A DNA stretch of 64,000 nucleotides, taken from Chamaecrista fasciculata. Lineage: Eukaryota; Streptophyta; Magnoliopsida; Fabales; Fabaceae. The notes below the pieces were generated by a model, which saw only the letters and a list, made by a program, of their open reading frames with translations, did no database searches and was not told where the DNA came from. A program made the position numbers and the translations under genes. The DNA lies in assembly GCA_003254925.1 (NCBI GenBank), contig QANZ01044946.1:44082-108081 (forward strand), written 5' to 3'. Below are positions 34,352-45,165 of this stretch, one piece after another (the stretch's first letter is position 1; every line of letters starts with the position of its first letter).

Positions 34352-35315
34352 GTAATTACTTACTAATAAGTAATAACCCTAGTCCTCATAGTCATATATA
34401 TCTACATGATTTATACCCATTATAATTGTGATATATAACCCTAGTCCTCGTAGTCATATTTTTTGGGTAATGAAAAGCCCAAAGAAAACCAAAAAACACA
34501 AAGCACTAGGCGTATTGATACACAAAGCACTAGCCCTTTGCATCCACAAACTCCTGAATATGCGGCACACCGTCCTTCTAATTAAGCTCCTTGGTCCTTA
34601 CTTTGTAGAATTAATCGTCATCTCAATAGAAAGATTATGCTCCTTGGTCAGGTAATCAAATTTAATTGTTGACCCACACTTACTTAAATACTTTTCCATT
34701 TTTCGTATTTATTTTAAATAAAGTCAAATATCCTCACTTTTTATTCTACCAACATTTTGCTCGTCATATAAAAGTCTCATAATTCTCAATTATTGACACA
34801 AATAGTAAAACGAATGGAAAGCACTGTATTTTTACAGTGGACAAGTGATGATTGTGATATAACTTTATCATCACGGGTTTCTCACTAACGGTTGTTCTTG
34901 TTTCCTGAGACATTTTAAAGAAAATGAAGGGCGAAACAAGTTTTAGAACATGCGTACAAATTGAGGAATATCCAATCAAGAAGCGAGATCAAAAAGAACT
35001 TGTGAGAAAAGCTCAGATATAAGTATGTGAGTCGTTATATTCACTGACCTACAGAAGGTCTCGTAGTGAGCTGGGAATCACAAATATCATCATCGCAGTT
35101 CGGCAAATTCATAGCGGCAGTACATATATCATCAAACACATAACAAAACTTGAATAACGAAAAATAAAATGAGGGAACAAAACAGACACAAACGCTTGAG
35201 GAAAGAAGGGATACAGCATACAGCCATAGAGGAATGAGAAACCGAAGGTGAATGCGGTTTATATAGAAGGATAACAGTGAAGTTTTAGGGTTTCAATGAG
35301 GGATTTGGGCCTAAC

Positions 35316-36916
35316 TTAAATAAAGGCCTGGTCTAATGAAATGGGCCTAATTTCAATACCCTCGATGATAAGTCCAGCTTTCAAATGTACGCCTTTGACC
35401 TCCTTGAGGCACATTTTGACCTCATTGTCATCATCTTCTCCTTCGTTGAAGAAACTTCCCAATTCGATCTCCAACCATTCTTCGTCTTCACGACGCATAC
35501 AACAAGCGAGACACACTTCTTGACAATTTCCTCTCAATGACTGCGTCTTGTTCTTGTCTCTCTGTTTCGAAGGCGAACGCACGTAAACACTTCCCTTTGA
35601 TCTGAATTTTCCGACCTCCACGGACACTTCCGATGGTAACATGTCTAATCCGTAAGCTCGATCTGCGATTTTCACTATCAGATACGCTCCGTACATTGTT
35701 CTCGGAGATAGCTTCCGAGTTTCGATGCTGCCTTTGATTTCTAGCCACCAAATGGTTCTGAGTTCAGCAACTTCTCTAAACCTACGTACGAACATGGTAC
35801 ATTCAAATTTGGTTAAAGGGTCATTTAGGCCTATGCTCTAATGTTAATTTTGGTTCATTGTGTTTTATTATGTTTAGATTGGTTCTAAATATTTACAAAA
35901 TGTTTTATTTTGGTCCCAACTATTGAATATGACTTGTTTCAAGTTCAAACGTGACAAGTTTAGAGCTACATATTATTCTCGAAAATTACTTTCTCTATCC
36001 AGGACCGTCAGCAAACGAAGTCAAATCTATCCTAAAAGTATACCTTTTGATTTATGGTCAAACAAGCAAAGTTGATTATATATCTCTCATTTCAGATTCG
36101 AATGCGGCGAATTCAGAGCTACGAATTGCTCTTTAACAATTTATTTAAACTTGAAATGAGATACGACATAAATATGATCAGATTCAATATGTTTGGACCA
36201 AAATGAAACATTTTATCAATATTTAAGATCAAAATGAATCATTTTGTCAACATTTAAGATCAATTTGAACATTTTGAAACATAATGGACCAAAATAAACA
36301 TAAGAATATACATTTAGGACCAAAATGAACTTTTGACCTTCAAATTTTAAATGGCATTGAGAATGAATGAGTTTGTATGATTGAAAGAAAAATGAAGCGA
36401 TCGAGAAACCTTGAGGATTGAAGAGGTTTCCAGGACCAATACAGAGGGAAGCTTCCCCACGCAATTGACAGCTCCCTCGCACTCAGCACGTAACATATTT
36501 TACCTGTTGATTTCTCAATTGAGAACATCTGTTTCAAGTTTCATCAACGTAACCAGGTTAATTCATTAATTGTGTACATTTTAGACATGTAGAAGATGCT
36601 GGTTTAATTATGCACTCTCTGAAATTGATTTTCAATCACGCAAATTTGGGATATTTGAGATTACCTTGTTACCTTCGTCGATTAGATGTGGGTTACTTAG
36701 ACGGAGAAACAGGTCTTTCTTTGAGGAATAAATCAATGGAGCCACCAGCGTGGAGAGAATTTCTTGATGATGAAGTGGTAAAAACTTGTCCCATATAGTG
36801 TCTGAATTTGCCATTGACCTTGCCGTCGAGGAAATGACACAAACCTTACTCACATCTTGAGGAGACGTCAACGACAATATGTGAGAAAGACAATCATCTG
36901 GCAAAAGTTCTATCAT
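35316..36916 (-). CDS. F-box protein PP2-B-like, copy 1
   Basis: Three exons (36916-36665, 36528-36410, 35781-35316) give 278 aa. An N-terminal F-box (LLPDDCLSHILSLTSPQDVS, about 4-45) recruits SKP1. The rest is a phloem-protein-2 lectin-like domain with its signature blocks: GKICYVLSARELSIAWG, YWSW near residue 112, AELRTIWWLEIKG, and a C-terminal GLIIEGIEIRP. Such proteins are predicted SCF receptors that may bind N-glycans (family knowledge). The exon 1/2/3 phases are identical to the gene at 40544-41833 and the protein length is the same, so they are tandem duplicates. Intron 2 has gained a 528-bp foldback element. A run LHHQEILSTLVAP follows the F-box as usual. Confidence 0.93.
35811..36338. 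mobile_element. Foldback MITE, 'ggttaaagggtcattt' family, copy 2, perfect 9-bp TSD, in PP2-B intron 2
   Basis: The ends are ggttaaagggtcatttagg and gaacttttgacc. The 9-bp string ttcaaattt is present immediately on both sides (35802-35810 and 36339-36347). It matches 26928-27405. It lies in intron 2 between exon 3 (acceptor at 35783-35782) and exon 2, about 27 bases from the acceptor, so it did not disrupt splicing signals. Confidence 0.92.
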
Positions 36917-37228
36917 TTTTCTGCAAAAAGATTGCAAATTGCATAATGAAGTTCTACTCTATTTATGTTTTGCGTCTCCCGGACATGACTAGAATATGTC
37001 GACATGAGGCCAATACAATGAGCACATTTATAAGACCAGTGCACGTTATTTCTTAAAAACTTGCACTTTTTGATTGGATGTGATTAACGTTGTCACCATA
37101 TGAACTCATTTGGTCATACTCATAAAACAAATTTCTTATGGATGTCTTCATCCTATTAATCTTGAATTCGTTTCTTGGTTTTAAAATATAATCCAGAATT
37201 TGTTGAATCTCAATTCTCAAAGCTACTC

Positions 37229-37276
37229 AAGATTATCAATTCCAGGGCCAAAAAAAAAAAAAAAAGATTATCAATT
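37229..37276. repeat. Micro-insertion (22 nt) between 13-bp direct repeats
   Basis: aagattatcaatt occurs at 37229-37241 and 37264-37276. The insert is CCAGGGCC followed by 14 A on the plus strand. Confidence 0.8.
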
Positions 37277-37282
37277 TATTAG

Positions 37283-37817
37283 GAGGAAATCTACTATTCG
37301 GTCCCTCCTTTTTCACAGTTTTAACTATTTGGTCCATGCATTTTTGAAATAGACTATTTGGCCCCTAAAAAATTTATCAATGTCAACTTGTTAGTCCTTG
37401 TAGCCCATCTTTGTTACTAACACTGATAATATGGTCATTAAGTGTACATATAACACGTTAAATGTCACATATTTAACTATTTGGGGACCACCTGGGCTTT
37501 GAGATTTAGAAATAATTCAATAATTTATGTCTTATGGAAGTTTCACGTGTAATACAAATATTTGGTTCTAACTCAATTTTAGGCCGGTTTAATTGTGTTT
37601 GTTGGTCCGGTTCGGTTAGTTTAGGTGATTAGAATGTTAAAGTGAGATTTAACGATATCATGTAAACATTTAATGTCTGATAGTTGATGATTATGATAAA
37701 TGAGGGACTAAATAGTTCACAATTATGATAAATGAGGGACTGAGTAGTCAATTTCAATAAATGAGGGACCAAATCATTGACTCAGTAAAAAAAAGAGACC
37801 AAATTGTAAGTTTCCTC
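37283..37817. mobile_element. Foldback MITE, 'aggaaa...tatttggtccctcc' family, copy 2 (535 bp)
   Basis: The ends are gaggaaatctactattcggt and agtttcctc. The interior matches the element at 25530-26063 in opposite orientation, and the lengths differ by one base. The flanks atttattag and atttagtat agree at 7 of 9 bases, a degraded Mutator-type target duplication. Confidence 0.85.
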
Positions 37818-37896
37818 ATTTAGTATCAAGCTTCGGATTTGGGCTGCGCTCAATGGACCTTCCCATTTTTCAACGTGGAAGCTGTGGTCTACTTTT

Positions 37897-37949
37897 TCAT
37901 CCACCGAAAACTTTTTTTGTTTGTTTGGATTAATCATCCACCGAAAACT
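37897..37949. repeat. Micro-insertion (21 nt) between 16-bp direct repeats
   Basis: tcatccaccgaaaact occurs at 37897-37912 and 37934-37949. On the minus strand the insert is TTAATCCAAACAAAC followed by six A. Confidence 0.8.
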
Positions 37950-37996
37950 GAATTCATTGAACCGAAGTGTAATTACTGTAATACTAGTATACTAAT

Positions 37997-38039
37997 AAGT
38001 TAGCATTTTCTTTTTTGATAAGAAAAGTTAGCATTTTCT
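37997..38039. repeat. Micro-insertion (13 nt) between 15-bp direct repeats
   Basis: aagttagcattttct occurs at 37997-38011 and 38025-38039. On the minus strand the insert is TTCTTATC followed by five A. It lies under 50 bases from the previous micro-insertion. Confidence 0.75.
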
Positions 38040-38661
38040 GCGTGCACAAGTTGTGGGTACAAGACATTTAACGCCTGTATATACATGGCCCACCACTGTA
38101 TTGTGCTTATGCTATGTGCCTTCAGAGACTGAACATATCTCAAATGTCAAAACTATTCAATCAAGATTGAAGCTGCCAAAAACAGTGCTCGTGGCAAAAT
38201 TTTATCGCACAGCCATAAGAATTGTTTTATCTATATACATATGTTTTATCTATTCGTTTCTTAAATTATTTTTTTAAAGTACAATTCTTAAATAATTATT
38301 AATTACATACCTTATATCTTATTTTCAAATCTTATCCTAAGTTTTTTTTATTAACATTCTATTATTTCCATTTGTTTTTAATTTACATTGTTAACTATTA
38401 AAATGATTAAATTTAATACACTGCACAAAAATATTCATTAATTATGGAGATCCGAATACAAGGGATTTGATACATCTAGCAGTGTTAATTGATGCAGGTA
38501 GCTGTAAATCGATCTATAACCCATGCACCTTCAAATATGGATTGATGTAATAAAAACCTTGTCGTTTTCTTAAAAAAATAACATATATATAATTTTGATC
38601 ATTATCAATATAATTGCAAATTAATGAGATAGTAATATGAACTTTACAAAAGTCATAACTT

Positions 38662-38701
38662 AAATTATGAGACTTTTCCCACCCAAAAAAAATTATGAGA
38701 C
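38662..38701. repeat. Micro-insertion (16 nt) between 12-bp direct repeats
   Basis: aaattatgagac occurs at 38662-38673 and 38690-38701. The plus-strand insert is TTTTCCCACCC followed by five A. Confidence 0.7.
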
Positions 38702-39179
38702 ATTACAATTAATAATATCTCATTGAAAATTGAGTTACAACTAATTAACTAGATCTTCGGCCAAAAACAAAGAATATGATCTAAAAATAAAGGAGAGATA
38801 TTTAAATTAAATTATAGTATTAAATGATAATGAAGATAATCATGCCATTTAAAGTGATTTAATAATTACATGAAGCAAATGTAATTTATATAAAAATTTA
38901 AAAGAGAAGAAGATAATGGAGTTATTAATAGTGGGAAGAGTATTTCTAACATATCCATAGATTAAAGAGTAAAATATTATTATTATTAGTATTGTTATTA
39001 TTTTGTTGTTTATCTAGTATTCAAAACTTCGCCTGATTAATCTAAATTCAATTACGTGGCCCAACTGGTTACATTCTACAAATAGCTATAATCGAAGAAT
39101 CTTTCAAATTCCAATAGAGATAATGTTATAGTATTGAATTCAAAATGTCACTTAAATTTAATACTTAAGATTGTTATAT

Positions 39180-39435
39180 CATTAGAATCAAAGTTTGAGA
39201 GATCTTGACACTTGTATGTGGATAGGAATAATCTTTTCTTTATTAGTCATCAGTTTGATTTTTTTATTTAGTTTGGAAAAGGTGTTGTAATAAGGCAGCT
39301 CATACGCTTGCTAAGTCTCTTTGTCCTATTTCTGATTTACTGGATTGACTTGATAGCCCTCTTGATGCTTTTGTTGTTATTCTTATAGCCGATTCTTCTC
39401 ATTAATAAAATTGGTAGCATTTCCATTTAAAAGAA
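39180..39435 (+). mobile_element. 5'-truncated LINE fragment (RNase-H-like 3' end), with 10-bp TSD
   Basis: The 10-bp string attgttatat flanks this 256-bp piece (39170-39179 and 39436-39445). The plus strand encodes CNKAAHTLAKSLCPISDLLD, a stop, then LDSPLDAFVVILIADSSH and two stops. This is the typical end of the RNase-H-like domain of plant L1-type LINEs. It is a conventional 5'-truncated copy, inactive. Confidence 0.88.
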
Positions 39436-39601
39436 ATTGTTATATTATTTTTATACATTAGGAAGATATATTATATTGCAATTGAATACATACAAGCTCA
39501 GGTGGGGTAAATACATTTTCTCAAAACTTAACCCGATAATATATTGTTATATTATATTTCAGTGTCTTCTAAACAACATTTCATCATTATTTTTTCTTTT
39601 T

Positions 39602-39677
39602 CTCATCATTATCTTTATTTGTTTTTTTGGTAAGAAAAATAAATATTGGCGTCGCCCGGACTCATCATTATCTTTAT
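39602..39677. repeat. Micro-insertion (42 nt) between 17-bp direct repeats
   Basis: ctcatcattatctttat occurs perfectly at 39602-39618 and 39661-39677. On the minus strand the insert begins TCCGGGCGACGCC and ends TTTTTCTTACC followed by seven A and CAA. CTTACC-A(n) is a common terminus of plant LINE copies. This is the clearest of the set. Confidence 0.88.
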
Positions 39678-39879
39678 GTTAATCAATTAATGGGAACTAA
39701 TAAAGAGGTTTTAAGATTTGGATTCTAAAGATAATTTATTGTGTATAAAATAATAAAATATATGAAACTAACATTTTCGTTTTCTCTCTTCATTTATGGG
39801 GATTAATTCAAATTCAATTCCAAGGATTTGACCATGTGTACTGTCAGAATCCCTCTCTTCAGAACAAAAATCAGAGAAA

Positions 39880-39969
39880 ATGGCTTCGAGAATTGGCATT
39901 GTAATCGCAATTCTCATCCATACTTTGATTGCCCACATCCCAATCGCAAAATTTTCTCAAAAGACGTAA
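39880..39969 (+). CDS. Possible 29-aa signal-peptide-like ORF (uncertain)
   Basis: An ATG in a good plant context (gaaaATGGC) opens 29 codons, MASRIGIVIAILIHTLIAHI and PIAKFSQKT, then TAA. The hydrophobic core resembles a secretory signal peptide. It could be a tiny peptide gene, or more likely the first-exon remnant of a secreted protein whose body is gone. No homologous downstream exon was found before 40500. Confidence 0.2.
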   Translation: MASRIGIVIAILIHTLIAHIPIAKFSQKT

Positions 39970-40543
39970 CACGGTAACACCAACAAAGTGTTGAGAACTT
40001 CTATATTACTTTGGAATAACATATTAACAGAGTGAATAAAATATTAACATGTCAAGATGAGAAAGAGAAACCATCTCATTTTTAATTCCCTGAGCCTGAG
40101 TTAATTGAATTTCCTATCTGCTAAAGAGATTTTTGGACTGTTTAACTAGCTGCTATCCGCTCGTGCACGGACGAATTGGTCGTTCTCAATCTTTTGATTT
40201 CCACTCTGTTTCTTAACTGTAATTTTCAGGGTATATCAAAAAAGTACGGAATCAATTGGGTTATACAGTATTTTGTATTTGTTTTTGAAAAACTAACACC
40301 AGATGAAGCCGGTCGACGTAAATTAATAATTATTAACCAGAATTATATATAACCCACCACATTGACTGCGTATCAAAAACCAAAATCTGAAAAAAATAAT
40401 AAAGTAGATTACATCCTTGAGATAAAAACCAAAAAGTAATAGATAGCAATAAAAGAAAACAAAAAAATGTACAAGAAAGTGAGGAGATGCTTATATACTA
40501 TGCAACACTTTAAGGCTGTAACGCATATATATGTGGATGTGGG

Positions 40544-41833
40544 TCAATGGGACGAAACATGTTTTGGCCTAATTTGAATGCCTTCGATGATAAGCCCTCC
40601 TTTCAATTGATAACTCACCTCCATGAGACTCATGTTCACCTCTTGGTCTCTGTGATCACTGAAAAACTCTCCCATCTCAATCTCCATCCACCCATCTTCC
40701 CTTTTGAAGGGCACCCTATGACCCTCATGATTTCTGTCTCTTCGATTCCCATAAAACAGATTCTCCATCTTCTGTTTCTGGTCGTCTTTCTCGCACAAGT
40801 AGGCCGTACCCTCGTTCTTCACATTGTCTCCAACTTGGACTGACACTTGAGATGGCCCACAATCAAGCCCATAGGCTCGATGGGACACCTTCATTATCAG
40901 ATATACTGTGTACCATGTGTTTGGTGTGAGAATCCCTGTTTTGATTTTTCCTTTGATTTCTAACCAGTTCGTTGTTCTTAGATGAGCAACCACAGGGAAC
41001 CTGCAAAAAATTTAATTCAAATTCCTTCATTCATTCATCAACTTCACACAACAAATGAAGGTAGAGGAAATAGAGAATTTTAGTTGGGTGCATCAAGACT
41101 TATATTAGTTGGGTGCATCAAGACTTATATTACGGTTACCACCTATAGAACAAATTTTACTATATATAATGGCAAAAATTATACTCATAGACTAATAATT
41201 TTATGGTAGTGAAAAATCCCTCTATTTATAAACCTCCTCACCCTCTCAATTTTTGCTATGCAAACCGATGTGGGAGTTTTAAAAAAACCAAAAAAACTCC
41301 AAGACTTCATTCATTCATTCATTCATCAATTTCACTATGAATCGAATTTTGAGGAAATAATGAGCAAGTACCTTGAGTCGGGCATTGGTATCCAGCTCCA
41401 ATACATGGGAATGTCGCCCCATGCTATGTATAGTTCCTTAGCGGATAAGAGGTAAGAAATTTGACCACTTTGCTTATCCAATTGGAAACACTGAAATACA
41501 ATATAAGATTACAACAACTAGTTAATGAAGGAAGAATGAAAAGGGGAAAAACAGAGGAATTAAGGAAATGACCTTGGTGCCCCCGTCGAGGAGGGTAGGA
41601 CGGGAAAGAGAATAGAAGAGATGTCTGAAGGAAGAAAAATGGATGGGCGTGACAGCCCTTGAAACGACGTCGTTGAAGTGAGAGGGCAAAAAGGAAAACC
41701 AGAGCATATCAGAGAGAGAAGAAGAACGGAGTGAGGAAGAGAGCACAGAAAATCTGGAAGCATCAGCGGGAGATGTGAAGGACAAAATCATAGACACACA
41801 CTCTTCAGGCAAGGATTCAATATTCCTCGTCAT
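40544..41833 (-). CDS. F-box protein PP2-B-like, copy 2
   Basis: Three exons (41833-41573, 41490-41372, 41000-40544) give 278 aa, the same as copy 1. The F-box (LPEECVSMILSFTSPADASR, about 7-45) is followed by the PP2 lectin-like domain: CFQLDKQSGQISYLLSAKEL, then YIAWGDIPMYWSW, WLEIKGKIKTG, YLIMKVSHRAYGLD, and a final GLIIEGIQIRPKH. Exon 2 is 119 bases in both copies and all phases match. An earlier GTG-led reading frame exists, but the first ATG (41833-41831) gives the usual F-box start. Intron 2 holds a 25-bp tandem repeat. A predicted SCF receptor; substrate unknown. Confidence 0.93.
41081..41130. repeat. Perfect 25-bp tandem duplication in PP2-B copy 2 intron 2
   Basis: tagttgggtgcatcaagact plus tatat occurs twice in a row (41081-41105, 41106-41130) without mismatch. 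No wider element is evident. Confidence 0.95.
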
Positions 41834-42289
41834 CACACTCACCCAACAATATTAGAAGATAATATCAAAATTAATCAATAATAACCAATGCTCATATATA
41901 TATATATATATATAAAATTGTGTTTGTTGTAGAAATCTAGAAGACGCCGGCGGAATTGCAAGTGTTATTTTAAGGCCACGCGACTTTGTTTTTTTTTGGG
42001 TAAGATAGCCACGACAGTGTCGCACATGGAGGCTTCAATATTCAATATATATAGATATAGATAGATATACTGATGTCTCTAATATGAAAGATGGCTTCCA
42101 ATTCCATACGTGGGCAAGTGCAACTGTTCTACCGAGAGGATGAGAATGATAGTAGGATATAATTACCGTATAAAGTAAGATATAATCAACTTTTTATCTA
42201 CCGATTCTACTAATAATCAAATATTCATATCTAGGTTCAAATTCAAAAATTTTTTTAAATTAAAATTTTCTTTATTAATATAAAATATA

Positions 42290-42700
42290 GGCTAAAGTGC
42301 ACTTTTGGTCTCACAACTTTCGCTCAAGTCTTAATTTGGTCCCATAACTTTGCAAAAAGTTGCAGATTGAGTCCCGATCACTTTTGTTCTCATATCTTTT
42401 TTAGTCAGATTGCAGAATTGGTCCCATATCTTTACAAAAAATTTCACCGTCAGTCCCACCTGACCCAAAGGTATGAGACTAATTCTGCACCTAACCCAAA
42501 GATATAGGACTAATTCTGCAAGTTGATCAAAAGATATGAAACCAATTCTACAACCTTACCCAAAGATATGAGACCAAAAGTGTGACACGGGACCAAATCT
42601 GCAACCTGAAGAAAAGATATGGACAAAAAATGCAAAAAAAAAGTTATGAGACCAAATTGAGACCTAAGTAAAAGTTATGAGACCAAAAATGCATTTAGCC
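42290..42700. mobile_element. Foldback MITE, 'ggctaaagtgcacttttggtc' family, perfect 9-bp TSD (411 bp)
   Basis: The ends are ggctaaagtgcacttttggt and accaaaaatgcatttagcc. The perfect 9-bp duplication taaaatata flanks it (42281-42289 and 42701-42709). The interior is arrays of ggtcccatatctt-type words, inverted about the centre. Same family as 32226 and 60719. Confidence 0.93.
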
Positions 42701-43928
42701 TAAAATATATTTATATCAATCTTTTAAATCTGTAGTTATTAGCAATTAAATATGAATATATTATTATATTATTTAAATATATGAAATATTTAATATTTTT
42801 ATTTTTATAATTTTATATATTTTAAACAACTAAAGTTTAAAATTGTATTTTTATATTTATTATTATGAGTAACAAATTAAAATAGTTCATAACCTTGACT
42901 TTAAAATTGCAAGATATTTGTATTAAATATAAATATTTTAACGATTCATACGTTCAATTTTAACTTGGGAGTGATTTATTATTTTTTTTTTGTTGAATGG
43001 GTTATTTACTTATTTATGTCATTGTCACAACTCACAAATTAAAGCCCTTTGTTTTGTTGTGAGGGTTTGTCAAGTTGTCAAGTTATGAAGATGACAAGAT
43101 GGAATTAGTAAATAAGTAATAGCAGCGGAAATTCCTAATTATATCTAAATTATTATCCAGTTACTGACTAATAAGTTTAAATTCCAATGGGTATTACAAT
43201 TCATGTGGGCCAAGCAACCTATTAGGCACGATTTTTAAAGCCATTTGACAAAGCAAAAACTACAGACGGGTTTCATTTGTAAAAAGGTATTGACATGGAC
43301 ATGGAGGGGTAGGGTGTTGGATTTATTTTATTATTTCGAGATTTATATAATATAAATTTAGAAGCTAAAAAAAGTTAATTCAGTGATGAAAAAATTACTT
43401 AATTGGGGCAATAAATATTTTTTTTTTCTAAGTAAAACAAACCCTTCCTAAAAATAACTTAAAAATTAAATGTCAGTTTTGAATAAATCTAATTCACAGG
43501 TAATTTTACAATACCCAATATTTTGGGTGTGGGTAGCATTTTGGCTTTTGTTTGTTTGGCTGTAAGGCCCCTTCTGCTTACCAAAAAAATACCCAATTTT
43601 TGGAGACAACTGCTTTTACATACGTGTCATGATGAGCTAAGAATGAGGAGAGCATGAATGGACCAAAATATTATTAAAAACAAGAGATGAACAAATATTA
43701 GTTTAATGGAGTGGATAAGTTGACTTGACCAAAAAAAATTAGAGATGGCTTCTCCTTAAAAGAAGGGATATTCTCATAATCCTGCTCATCTTCAAACTTC
43801 AAACTCTATCCATTATCTTGTTTACATAAGAAATGAAAAAACAAATGAGTTTATCACTTGCAACTTTTTTTTAGGGCGAATCATCAACTATTCGTTCACA
43901 TTATTACACATAGCAGCCGTCCTTTGAG

Positions 43929-43979
43929 CAGTCACGTTGATCTTTTTTTTTTTTTTGGCCGAAACAGTCACGTTGATCT
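43929..43979. repeat. Micro-insertion (21 nt) between perfect 15-bp direct repeats
   Basis: cagtcacgttgatct occurs at 43929-43943 and 43965-43979. The minus-strand insert is TTTCGGCC followed by 13 A. The target is not low-complexity, so a chance repeat is very unlikely. Confidence 0.9.
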
Positions 43980-44225
43980 AATTACTTTTCTTTTGTAAAT
44001 TAGTCAAATATTTCATAGGAGTTCTTTAATTAATCAATATAAACTTTTAAAAGAATTACACCCTAAAAATTACATTTCGATGTAGAACTCGTATCAACAT
44101 TTCATTTGCAATTATAAATTTAAATTGATTATTTTCATTTTTAGATGTGAGTTTTGATTTTAAGAACGCAAAATTATGACATCAACATTTTACCATTACC
44201 CTCAATTGCATGTCCGGAAGCATTC

Positions 44226-44273
44226 ACTTACCTTTGAGTTTTTTTTTTTTGGCCTGAACTTACCTTTTAGTTT
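44226..44273. repeat. Micro-insertion (16 nt) between 16-bp direct repeats (one mismatch)
   Basis: acttacctttgagttt at 44226-44241 and acttaccttttagttt at 44258-44273. The minus-strand insert is TCAGGCC followed by nine A. Confidence 0.78.
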
Positions 44274-44516
44274 GGCCTTATAGACTACAGAGTTTAGATG
44301 GTCCCCAGGTAGGTTGAACTAAAAATACCAAAACAAATAACTAACATTTAAAACTTATCAAAATACTCAGATCAGTTTAATTACACGAAACTATTATTAT
44401 ATATTATCATTAATTAGCAAGTAAGACATTCAACAAATTCATAGACATGTAAGTTTGATTCTTTCACTTTCCCCTACACTTCGCGTAGAATTCCTGTAAG
44501 AGTCTCATTAATTTTA

Positions 44517-44935
44517 GGGCAAATTATATTTTGGTATCCTATAGTTTGATCATATTTCACTTTGATGCCCTGTGGTGTAAAAAATGACACTTTGGTACCC
44601 TGTGGTATTCTTCGTTAACATTTTGGTACCCTTTGGAGTTATTTTATAATTTTGACCATTACAAATTTTGCAAAAATTATATATTGACCCCCAAAATTTT
44701 AGAAAATTACAAATAAGTCCTTGGATACATATTATATAGGGACTAAAATGAAAATTTAAACAAATTTTGGGGTCAATATGTAATTTTTGCAAAATTTATT
44801 ATGATTAAAATTACAAAATAACTCCAAAGGGTACCAAAGTGTTGATGGAGAATACCACATGGTACAAAAGTGTCATTTTTTAAACTACAAAGTGAAATAT
44901 GACAAAATTACAGGGTATCAAAGTGTAATTTACCC
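44517..44935. mobile_element. Foldback MITE, 'tttggtaccctgtgg' family, complete, perfect 9-bp TSD (419 bp)
   Basis: The left end gggcaaattatattttggta and the right end atcaaagtgtaatttaccc are inverted copies. ttaatttta occurs on both sides (44508-44516 and 44936-44944). It has repeated ttggtaccct words in the left arm and agggtaccaaa words in the right. A truncated relative lies at 7317-7597. Confidence 0.92.
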
Positions 44936-45165
44936 TTAATTTTATTTTTACGAGGTCAAACAAATTAGTAAATTACTCAATTTTTGTATTAAAAGTTAAC
45001 GAGTTCAGCCAATATATGGGCTAAAAGCCATCCGGCCCAGCCCAAATTTTCCAAAGCCCACTGAATTTGAGCTTTGGGCCTTTGGCGCCAAATATATCTT
45101 TCCCTCTTGCCTCAAAGATCTCCGTAACCATATCGGCATATCACAAGCCTTCATTTCAGAGTTCA

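Larger units (their letters stand above)
32623..35315. other. Gene-free stretch between the GRDP-like and first PP2-B gene
   Basis: There is no supported gene. It contains a micro-insertion (33462-33511), a hAT-like foldback (33550-34351) and an imperfect 24-bp direct repeat with a 38-bp spacer (34374-34397 and 34436-34459). Short frames here show no recognisable protein. Confidence 0.6.
42710..44516. other. Gene-free AT-rich stretch with two micro-insertions
   Basis: No coding signal is supported. It holds the two micro-insertions at 43929-43979 and 44226-44273. The string ggctgtaaggccccttctgcttacc followed by A near 43558-43590 has the look of another very short LINE 3' end, but I could not find its target duplication. 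Confidence 0.6.

Noticed and set aside
41975..42015. T-run followed by gggtaagata between two gccacg strings, resembling a micro-insertion
   Set aside because: Only six bases of the flanks agree, too few to call a target duplication.
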